Shown piece by piece: positions 55,854-64,000 of a stretch of 64,000 nucleotides of DNA (the first letter of the stretch is position 1; every line of letters begins with the position of its first letter). Source of the DNA: Rugalucina vietnamica (Eukaryota; Mollusca; Bivalvia; Lucinida; Lucinidae); NCBI GenBank assembly GCA_964017185.1, contig OZ024879.1, forward strand, positions 23,005,456 to 23,069,455, in the 5' to 3' direction. The notes beneath the pieces are model-generated. The model did not search any database, was not told the origin of the DNA, and saw only the letters and a program-made list of their open reading frames with translations. A program made the translations under genes and the position numbers.

Positions 55854-56931
55854 TTAGCATCTATAAACCATTGACGTTAATTACGATATATATATATTGT
55901 TTCAAAGTTTATTAAAAAAAACATGAAAGCCCCAGAGGAGCATAATACTTTGAAAGTAACTATGAATAATAGAAACAAAATTAACAAAAAAATATGCAAA
56001 GTGCAGTCCGATGTTTGTTTATTAATGGCACTCAAGTTTTTAGTGAAAATAATTTTTAGAATTGGTTGACAAGCATAGAACTCATGTCAATTACTATTTT
56101 GTAATGGACACATTTAAGCATTGCTTATCCATCATCTTGGTTTTCACAACATTTATAGATTTTACTTTTTATTTTAGTGTGAATATTATGATTTATAACA
56201 AAAGTATACAAACTTCCTGACAGACCCTCATATATGAGCCGCCACATGGGCCTGTTCGGAAACCACATTGTTGTTAAGAATGCACCTGTTTTATTATTCT
56301 GTACATATATAGCTAAAGAAAAAAATGTGCGGTTCACTATCAAAACAGCTCTGTGCACTTAGTGCAGTTGAGGTACAAACAATCAGAGCAGTTTTCACAA
56401 TCCATCTGCATCTACGATTCAGCATAAGGCCAAAAACATCTCCCTTCAATATGCAATAAGTATCTTACATATATATATATTATACAGGCAAAGGCAGTGT
56501 ATGACATGACCCTTAAGGACTTGTCACACAGAAGCGAAAATCCCTCGATGCAGACTTGCGTTTTATTGTTAAAATGCATTCTTGTATGCTTTTTATTGCT
56601 TTACGTCTTTTTCAACAGGTAACATCCAGACATGACCATAGCTGTTGTGTGGGACGTACACCGTATACATCAAACAAAGAAAAACTATTTTTCGCACTTG
56701 AACGCCAGTCTATGTCAAGCTTATCACACTTATGTGTGACGAGGCCTTTAAGGACAAACATTTCCATTTACATTTCTGTAAACGTGACCATAGCATTGAA
56801 ACTGTCCAACTCAACTTAATTTTATTGATAGAAAAGCAAATAGTATAAATTTTTCTCCAAGAATAATTTTATTTTCTGTTTAATGGATTTGGAGTTTCCA
56901 TTGCCTAACAAGTGTCCAGCTACTGAGAAAA

Positions 56932-57030
56932 TTATAACAAATGTCTGTGGCCAGCTGCTAAACGTTGAAGAATATACTCTCCTTCAACTTTGTTCACATC
57001 CCACTTGATCATCATCATTCTAATTAGCAA
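56932..57030 (-). CDS. OTU-PHD gene, terminal exon 10
   Basis: Acceptor CTTTTTTTCAG, 32 codons (LLIRMMMIKWDVNKVEGEYI, LQRLAAGHRHLL) and TAA, phase 0, matching the donor of exon 9. AATAAA-type signals lie downstream on minus near 56868 and 56822. This makes it the likely 3' end of the gene. Confidence 0.6.
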   Translation of the reverse strand: MLIRMMMIKWDVNKVEGEYILQRLAAGHRHLL

Positions 57031-57462
57031 CTGAAAAAAAGTATAGAGCAAGTTTAACACATGATTTAACAATTTCTAATTTATCATACAAGTCATATAA
57101 AATGGTTTAAATTCAATGGATAATTAATATGATGCCACGTAATAGTATAAAATATTTTATTTGTGGGAGCTTGTAACAACATCATGGCTCGAAATTGATA
57201 GTACTGATAGTGATGAAATGATTTTATGTGATCCCTTGATGAGCACTTACTTGACACTTGTGGTAAGTTAATGTGAAATTTCATATAAAACGCCCACTTG
57301 TGTCATATCTGATTTTTTTAGTTTGTTTTTTTTTTCTAACGAGTCTAAAAGCTAAATGTCAAATTACATCTACATATAAATTTGCCACTTGAAATGATTC
57401 TGTTTTTAACATCAACATTTTTTCTGGCTATTCTCTATTATGTTTATGTAAAAATAACTTAC

Positions 57463-57549
57463 CTCAGGGTACAATACACACTCAATCTTGCTTCTACTCA
57501 GAATAGGAGCTGGCAACTGATGGTCAATGAATCTTCTTATTGTTATCGT
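57463..57549 (-). CDS. OTU-PHD gene, exon 9
   Basis: TTTTTGCAG and CCTGAG|GTAAGT bound 29 codons in phase 0-0: TITIRRFIDHQLPAPILSRS and KIECVLYPE. Confidence 0.65.
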
Positions 57550-57962
57550 CTGCAAAAATGATATATAGTAAGAATTCTGTGATCTAACCATTGTATCACT
57601 AGTAAAGAAACTTTGGACATAAACATTCTATATGGTTTTGTGTCACACAGCTGATATCGGTAAGATCAGTTATCAATATTTGGTCAGTCATTGTGTGGAA
57701 AAATGTTGCTTTTCAGGCTGGGCATGAGTGTATGGAAAATGCATAATATAAATATGAGGTACTCCAAGCAATCATTTGATACTATAAGACACAATAAATG
57801 AAGGCTGGACTAAGTGGGCTTGTGCACTGGTTGTTCAGAAAAGTGTTGGTGTGCACTTTACACTTCTTTGCTGGTTATGCACCAAACTTACAACAATGGC
57901 ATTTCTCCATATTTGTTCCATTGAATTAAGTTGATTTACTGACAAGTTTAAAAAGTACTCAC

Positions 57963-58088
57963 CACATCATCTGATGCATAGGTCAACCCCGCGTGGGCTA
58001 CCAGTCTGTTATTGTTGTTGATATTGGGTCTGTAGTAGGCTCTTCGCCATGATGGGACCTTCTGGTTCTCAATGTCTTGCAGCAACAT
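57963..58088 (-). CDS. OTU-PHD gene, exon 8
   Basis: TTCTTATTCAG and GATGTG|GTGAGT bound exactly 42 codons (phase 0-0): MLLQDIENQKVPSWRRAYYR, then RLVAHAGLTYASDDV. The intron upstream holds the PLE at 58189-59924. Confidence 0.65.
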
Positions 58089-58188
58089 CTGAATAAGAAC
58101 CAGGATAACTTTATAAAATGCAAAAGATAAAAAGACCAATAATCATTGTCTGAAATTTAATACAATCTATGCTCTTAATGAAAAATAT

Positions 58189-59924
58189 GATTCAAGCTTG
58201 TCCACATATGATTTTTCTACTCTGTATACAACATTACCACATGATCTAATTAAAGAAAAACTTCTGGATTTGATAGAGTGGACCTTCAAAAGGGCATTAA
58301 AAACTATGGTTCACTTTATTTGGCATGTAATGACAGAAAGGCTTTTTTCACTTCCTCTGACCAAAGTCGGAATACACTTTGGTCATGTCAGAATGTATGC
58401 GACGCCTTATCCTATCTCCTTGATAATATTTATATTAGATTTGGGACCAAGTTATACAGACAAATTGTTGGAATTCCGATGGGTACAAATTGCGCACCTC
58501 TCGTAGCTGATTTATTTTTATACTGCTACGAAAGAGATTTCATGGATTCTCTTAACCATGATAATCAAGCTGATGTTATCGAGGCTTTTAATTCCACATC
58601 TAGGTACCTCGATGACCTATTGAACATTGACAACCCTTATTTTGAAGGTATGGTCAATCAAATTTATCCACCTGAACTTCAGTTGAACAAAGCCAATATC
58701 TCAGATACTGAAGCCCCCTTTTTAGATCTACATCTTTCTGTTGCAAATGGATTTGTTTCTTCTAAAATTTATGATAAGCGCGATGACTTTGATTTTGATA
58801 TAGTAAATTTTCCTTTTTTGGATGGTGACGTTCCTCGTCGTGCTTCTTATGGTGTATACATTTCGCAACTTATTAGGTTTGCTAGAGTCTGCAATCATGT
58901 TACAGACTTCAACGCTCGAAATAAATGTTTAACGGCAAAACTTCTCCAACAGGGCTATCGGTATCATAAACTTCGAAAAACATTTTCTAAATTTTATCGT
59001 AGACACTATGAATTGATTTCCAAATATAATGTTGGGTTAAAGACGCTTTTAAGTGAGGGCCTTTCGGAACCTGAATTTTATGGTGACTTGGTTTACAAAT
59101 TTAAGAAACTTAAAGGAATTAATGATTTTTCTTTTCAGTTCAGAAAAATCATAACACGTTACAAACGTATAGGTTATAACTTGAATGTTATGCGACAGTC
59201 TGCATGCTTAGTTTTTAACCCAATGATGGTTGATAACTATGCTGCCTTCTTTAATTGCACGCCGGTGGGTCGGGCGTCCGACTCTATGATGGCCCCGACA
59301 TAAAGCTATTCATTTTAGTTGGTTGGGGCCGGAGCTTCTTGTCTGTTGCTTGGCCCACCGGGGTCCAACTGGTGTTTTTCTTTTGCTCCGGAGTTAGTAG
59401 GTTATTCGGCGCCCAGGGATCTCCATCGTCGGGCAGCTTACTCAGTCTGTGAGTCCTGATTTTTGATTCATCAGGATGTTTATCATGATTTATTTGTTTG
59501 TTCTTGATGATTCATTGACTAGTTAGAGATTCACCACGAGGACCGAATAACTAACTAAATGTTATGAACCACTGCAGAAGCTGAGGGTGAGGTTATGGCC
59601 ATGTAAAACCGGTTTAAGCCCGCCAGTAACTTTGTGTTACTGATCGTTCCAAGTCGATACTTCTGTGGTGGTTCTTTTTGTTTTATGTCTTGGTGTTTAA
59701 AAATTTTTTTGTGCTGTTGACGCCTTATGTATGTTTTCATATTTTTAGTTAAGATAAGGTAACTGAATGGCCACCTGTTGGGAAAATAGCTGCCCATTCG
59801 GCTTACGATTGTTTCATGGTATAAGTACCTGATTGTTAGTTTGGTTTTTTCCCACCTCGGTTTTTGGAGTGGGAATCTTTTTCTGATTGCGCCTTTTCCT
59901 GATCTTTGCCTACTTGTACCTTTT
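58189..59924 (+). mobile_element. Penelope-like element, 5'-truncated, best-preserved RT half
   Basis: Coding starts at SLSTYDFSTLYTTLPHDLIK (58190), shifts frame near 58290, and is then open to 59303. Motifs: LYRQIVGIPMGTNCAPLVAD, the catalytic STSRYLDDLLNIDNPYF, and EAPFLDLHLSVANGFVSSKI; the ORF ends RASDSMMAPT. The 620-bp 3' tail contains a perfect CAGTAAC-TTTGT-GTTACTG hairpin and AAACCGGTTT palindrome, and ends CTTGTACCTTTT. No GIY-YIG domain. The RT matches the PLE type by motif order; assignment is by pattern, not search. Opposite in orientation to the surrounding gene. Confidence 0.85.
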
Positions 59925-60088
59925 CAAATACTTAAAAGGAATGTGTTAATCGTGTATACTTGGTTTTGTGCTTTTATTTTCAAAAAGAGCTATACAATGC
60001 TGGTGTACTTAGCGTCTTCTTGTATGTTAGAGAACCAATGTTCTTGTACTTTATTTATTATCATGTTTAATGAATGAGAAGCACTTAC

Positions 60089-60149
60089 CACCAAAGCTTG
60101 TTTCTTGTCTTTCAGAATCTTTATAGTGGATTCCTTATCAAAGGATGGC
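60089..60149 (-). CDS. OTU-PHD gene, exon 7
   Basis: ATCTTTCCAG and TTGGTG|GTAAGT bound 61 bases (phase 2 to 0) reading PSFDKESTIKILKDKKQALV, following directly from the PHD exon. Confidence 0.65.
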
Positions 60150-60819
60150 CTGGAAAGATTAATATCATCCTTTTTATGAAGGCACAAATGTCAATGCTCA
60201 AGGCAGATAGCTTGGTTTAAATTTGGTATCACTATAGTTTCAGTGGTAATAATTGCTATGTTTTAACTGACACTAAAGCCTTGACAAATTATCAATCTTC
60301 ATATACAGAACTAACCAAACATGTTTAAAGGAATGAGACCAAACTTTCGTCTGTTTTTACTCTGCTGAGGTTGATTTAGGAAACAAAAGTGACAAAAAAC
60401 ATGTTATTGCAGAATTGTAATTGCAGCCTCCATTTTTGCTAAAAAGCAGCGGATAACAGTGGTAAGGAGAAGGGTTCTGACTTTTGCAAATGCAAAGATC
60501 TCAATCAAGTTGCAGCAATGTTGTGACACATATAAAGGGCAGGATAAATATCTATTTCTTTACAAGGTAGCCATTCAGCCAGCATCAACAAATTGCAAAG
60601 GTGACAAGTACAACTGAGTTATAGACCAAACAAACAGAACCATCCAAAAATAAACCTGCACACCTAGGATGTCTCTTGCAGTGCAGGGCTAATGACAAGA
60701 GGAAATATATGTAAGAGCATATTCAGAGTACTTCAGCAATTACTGAAAACCTTTCGTTATGACCTGATTTTCAACACTTTCATTGAGCTATGACCTGTAC
60801 AAAAATTTAAGCAACCTAC

Positions 60820-61049
60820 CTATAAGGTGCTGGAGAGAGACAACCACACTTCACAGTTTCTATCTCTGGTGTCGAGTCAAACAGGCAGTGGGTGTGATAC
60901 CACCTGTCACAGTCCTCGCACTGCACCCAGTCAAGCCCTTTCTCTCTTCTTCAAAGTTGCAAACAAACATCTCCTTGGCAGCACACTTGTTTATAAACCG
61001 TTGTTTTTCTTGGTCTGTTCTTCCAATGGCAGGGACGAAGTGATTGAAC
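60820..61049 (-). pseudogene. OTU-PHD gene, exon 6: OTU catalytic-His region and PHD finger, frameshifted
   Basis: TTATTTCAG and TATAG|GTAGGT bound 230 bases. It starts NHFVPAIGRTDQEKQRFINK, where the NHFVP box matches the His-containing end of OTU-like domains. After NFEEERKG a one-base frame change is needed to read the PHD finger: WVQCEDCDRWYHTHCLFD, then VKCGCLSP. PHD fingers read histone H3 tails through C4HC3 zinc ligands. The frameshift follows AAAGGG and may be real or a base-call error. Confidence 0.65.
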
Positions 61050-61164
61050 CTGAAATAACCAATGAGCACTGCAATAAGAAAATCTAATTGATGCACACAA
61101 ATATCCAAACAAAAGCTTAAATATCAAAGCATTAATCACAAAAACTACCTTTTCGAACACTCAC

Positions 61165-61230
61165 AGCAAAGTTGTCTGTTTCAGTCCATCCCAAAATTTC
61201 TGGAGCTTTACAGTCTGGTTTGTGTCATAT
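61165..61230 (-). CDS. OTU-PHD gene, exon 5
   Basis: TTTTTGACTAG and TTTGCT|GTGAGT bound 66 bases (phase 2 to 2): YDTNQTVKLQKFWDGLKQTT. Confidence 0.6.
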
Positions 61231-61456
61231 CTAGTCAAAAACAATGACTATTAGGCTTTCAACTCTTTTGAAATCATACTTCCCTATCATAAAAAGTCAG
61301 TGAAATATAAGCCATGGTGTTTCGCTCTTTTGACTCAGACAATGTGAGTGCAAAGTAATTGAAACTGTGACTCAAGTTGTAATTCTTCATAGAAACAGAG
61401 AGATTAAGTAGAAGATTTGGCTGACACACTTGTAAAGGCTGCATGTACAATTTTAC

Positions 61457-61619
61457 CTTATCTGTCCATCAGCTGGTGTGGTGTTCATAGGGAAACTGAC
61501 AATGGTGACCTTCTCATCGCCCTCTCCATACATCTGAAACTTGACACCATTCTCCTGGCAGCAATGTACCTCTATCGCCCTCTCGACAAAATATGACAAT
61601 GCCATGATTTGAACTGGTC
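61457..61619 (-). CDS. OTU-PHD gene, exon 4
   Basis: TATATTTCAG and ATAAG|GTAAAA bound 163 bases (phase 1 to 2): PVQIMALSYFVERAIEVHCC, then KFQMYGEGDEKVTIVSFPMN. The segment xxxQIxALSxxxxRxIxV is typical of the middle of OTU-like domains, before the catalytic His. Confidence 0.65.
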
Positions 61620-61989
61620 CTGAAATATATATACATAACATACATCAGCTGGGCCTTGAAAAAGTCTGTCTTATACAGGCAAGAAGAACAAATATCTACA
61701 GTCTGATAAGACAATTAACTTCCGCACCAGCTTCCAAACAGTCCCCCTGTATATTTGATTTTGGGCTAAAGTTTGGCTATTTAGCTGAGCAGCCTCTCTT
61801 TGTCTCAACGTTAATACATCTGAAGATATATATACTTTGGTAATGGAACTACATATATAAGTGATTATTATTTGGGTTGTCATTTAAATGCAGGTTATGC
61901 TTGATGGATAGCTTGATTATCAAACTGTTCTGGTCAGTTTCCAACACAAGAAAAAATATATTGTATTTTTATAAGAAGGTAGAACAAAC

Positions 61990-62146
61990 CTGAGTCATTG
62001 TCAGAAAGGCTTGCAAGAAGCTCTTTCTCGATGACCTTCGATACCATAGCAGCTGGAGAGCCTCCAAGTACCTCATTCGCCTATGGAGATGAAAAACCTG
62101 CTGCCCAAGTGATCACGTCTTCTGTGGTCTCCAAATTTTCCATCAC
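61990..62146 (-). pseudogene. OTU-PHD gene, exon 3 with in-frame TAG
   Basis: ATTTCAAG and CTCAG|GTTTGT bound 157 bases (phase 0 to 1): VMENLETTEDVITWAAGFSS, stop TAG at 62083-62081, then EVLGGSPAAMVSKVIEKELL. Unlike the other two defects of this gene the stop is not in a homopolymer and argues for real decay. Confidence 0.6.
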
Positions 62147-62812
62147 CTTGAAATTTAAAAGTATAAGTTATTTTACTCTTAAAGTGAGACTAAGAACCAT
62201 TTGTTAGTGTTTGTGTGTATGAGGACATATAACATCTCAGTCAACAATTTCGTTAATCAAGTTACCATCTCCAGGGTATTTAACCACTACTATAGAGTAA
62301 ATTGTGTTGATCAGGGACAAATATTAGAGCAGTCAAAGGAGTTTGAAACTGTGATTCATCACCAAAACATGTCTGTGTAATGTATACCCACTGTTATAAA
62401 GGATAATTGGGGTATGCAGGGGTATACCTATTTTTCTTATTTTTGCTCCAAAACATATATTGTGGGTACTCGTTAAAACCACTGTGACGAGGCGATTCTA
62501 ACAAATACCCACAATCAATGTTTTGAGCAAAAATAAGAAAAATATCAAAAATTTTCCAATGAAATTTTAAATTTTTACAGATGAAAAAAAAAAAAAAAAA
62601 GAAAAAAAAAAAAAAAAAAAAATCTGTATATTGCATGGGAGTGTTTTCGTAATGTATGACCATTTTTTGCCCTCACTCATATGGGACATTCTAGATGTTT
62701 TATAAACATTTCATTAAGTAGTTGTCTTTTTTATTCTATGAAGCTGCTACATGTAGCTGACTAGTCAGATAACACTGTTAATGGGCTACTGACCACTGAC
62801 AGTTTATATTAC

Positions 62813-62998
62813 CTCATCAATAAGCCTTTGTTTCTGGCGAATACCAGTGAGGATGGCCCCAAGCTTCAAAAAAATGCCGCCTCCTCGTACCCATACAACA
62901 CGACAGCCATGCTGTTGTACAGGCACATGTTCCTGAAGTCAGACACACTGTATAGGGCATGGGATGTCCGGAGCCGTTTGGGCATGAACTTCATGTAC
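62813..62998 (-). pseudogene. OTU-PHD gene, exon 2: OTU Cys region, homopolymer frameshift
   Basis: TTTTTATCAG and GATGAG|GTAATA bound 186 bases. The frame from exon 1 reads MKFMPKRLRTSHALYSVSDF, then NMCLYNSMAVVLYGYEEAAF, the Cys box of OTU-like cysteine proteases (usual form GDGNCLYNS). The usual Asp-Gly-Asn before Cys is FRN-M here, so activity is doubtful. The frame breaks in a run of seven T; one more base would carry it in phase to exon 3. Confidence 0.65.
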
Positions 62999-63167
62999 CT
63001 GATAAAAACATAAAAGAAAAATAATTATAAATATTATAACCCTTTAATTTTCACTTAATCTTAAATTGTATTATTCTATTCAATGATGTATATAGACTAC
63101 TGACCAAAATTCAGTCAACAGTACTGACTTTTAATGCACATGCCATTACCTTGTATGTGGTTTACAA

Positions 63168-63483
63168 GAAGGTACAAGCAGGCAAAGATCAGGAAAAGGC
63201 GCAATCAGAAAAAGATTCCCACTCCAAAAACCGAGGTGGGAAAAAACCAAACTAACCATAAGGTACTTATACCATGAAACATATCGTAAGCCGAATAAGC
63301 AGCTATTTTCCCAATAGGTGGCCACTCAGTTACCTTAACTTAACTAAAAATATGAAAACATACATAAGGCGCCAACAGCACAATAAAAAAAATAACACCG
63401 AGACATAAAACAAAAAGAACCACCACAGAAGTATCGACTTGGAACGATCAGTAACACAAAGTTACTGGCGGGCTTAAACCGGG
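63168..63483 (-). mobile_element. PLE 3' tail in OTU-PHD intron 1
   Basis: AAGGTACAAGCAGG to TAAACCGGGC matches the terminal half of the PLE tail. It ends at the AAACCGGTTT palindrome, as does the left arm at 6398-6559. Confidence 0.88.
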
Positions 63484-63793
63484 CTTAAAAAGCTTTATTT
63501 AGAACAAGAAGGCTTCATATTTGGTGTAGCAGTATTTTGTTGAGATTTGAACATGAAATTCGACATGTACAAGTAGATCATCATTTTCCAGGTAATTGTA
63601 TACAAACACTTAGAAAAGGCAAAGTACCTTGGTAACTAAAATACCTTAATATTGATTTACATTCATATTACAGCTTCAAGTTTTGCGGATGTTTTTTTTA
63701 AATGTTTCCGTAGAATCAAGCAATCAATAGTGTCTTCTTATTAAAAGTTTCAAAGAAAATCTTTTTCCAAACTAGAAAAAGATGATCACTTAC

Positions 63794-63954
63794 CCATCAC
63801 CATAGCGAAGCAGCCTATCAACTTGGTAACGATAGGGCTTAGTCTCTGGGAACGCAGGCATGGATTTCTCTAGTTCCAGTGCCACATACTGCAGTCTCTC
63901 TGGACCGACCACACCACTGAATAGGGCATTGTCACAGGCCCACTCGGAAAAGCT
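63794..63954 (-). CDS. OTU-PHD gene, exon 1 seen (gene continues past the right edge)
   Basis: TATATTGCAG and GATGG|GTAAGT bound 161 bases (phase 0 to 2): SFSEWACDNALFSGVVGPER, then PETKPYRYQVDRLLRYGDG. It is the first visible of ten exons (63954-63794, 62998-62813, 62146-61990, 61619-61457, 61230-61165, 61049-60820, 60149-60089, 58088-57963, 57549-57463, 57030-56932), joined in compatible phase apart from single-base defects in exons 2 and 6. The product combines an OTU-like domain with a PHD finger. OTU proteins remove ubiquitin, but the altered Cys box suggests a binding or relic role. Such OTU/PHD proteins are multi-copy in some invertebrates and may have a transposon origin. Confidence 0.6.
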
Positions 63955-64000
63955 CTGCAATATATTATGTATATACAGGTTTCTTTTTCAGGCAATTTCG

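Noticed and set aside
56125..56358. Minus-strand 77-aa ORF as an exon
   Set aside because: No splice context or similarity; falls just after the likely 3' end of the OTU-PHD gene.
59340..59924. Hammerhead ribozyme in the PLE tail
   Set aside because: PLEs can carry hammerheads, but I did not find CTGANGA followed by a stem and GAAA in the sense strand; the only CTGATGA is on the opposite strand without the rest.

Overview
This is a eukaryotic nuclear window, most likely from a bivalve mollusc. The sequence is AT-rich and intron-bearing. It is crowded with non-LTR, LTR and Penelope-like retrotransposons, tRNA-derived SINEs and MITEs, and carries host-type exons of families expanded in bivalves (BIR, OTU-like with PHD). 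No operons, CRISPR arrays or prokaryotic signals were seen. The species is inferred from style of content, not from a diagnostic gene.

Layout. 0-3 kb: LINE 3' end, tRNA-derived SINE, Penelope-like (PLE) fragment. 3.4-4.0 kb: 72-bp minisatellite. 4.6-12.3 kb, minus strand: exons of two single-pass membrane proteins with Thr- or Ser/Thr-rich stalks, one with tandemly duplicated exons and two candidate transmembrane ends, plus a small two-exon C2H2 zinc-finger gene and a rearranged PLE tail. 13-16.4 kb: Harbinger-type MITE, a BIR-domain ORF, an RPA-like OB-fold/zinc-ribbon exon with a homopolymer frameshift, and a SINE. 17.8-25.3 kb: large non-coding repeats (two rich in TCAAGGTCA half-sites) and a decayed plus-strand transposon-type gene. 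25.4-28.7 kb: the longest PLE copy, minus strand, itself split by a LINE fragment. 31.4-32.5 kb: hAT-type element with 8-bp TSD. 32.65-39.68 kb: a MITE (8-bp TSD) that contains a whole Gypsy element (249-bp LTRs, 5-bp TSD), which contains a 746-bp Helitron/Helentron-like insert and a PLE tail. 41.2-42.1 kb: two exons of a SAP-domain protein. 42.46-49.13 kb: a LINE with a 14-bp TSD split by a young Gypsy element (196-bp LTRs with one difference, 5-bp TSD). 49.7-64 kb: minus-strand genes, the clearest being an OTU-like/PHD-finger gene of ten phase-compatible exons running in from the right edge, with introns filled by PLE, LINE and SINE insertions and with three reading-frame defects.

The biology here is mainly transposon layering. 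Target-site duplications let relative ages be read: MITE before Gypsy-2, Gypsy-2 before its two guests, LINE before Gypsy-1, PLE before the LINE fragment within it. Most host-type exons show frameshifts or stops, so much of the window is probably decaying duplicated genes; base-call errors in homopolymers cannot be excluded for some.
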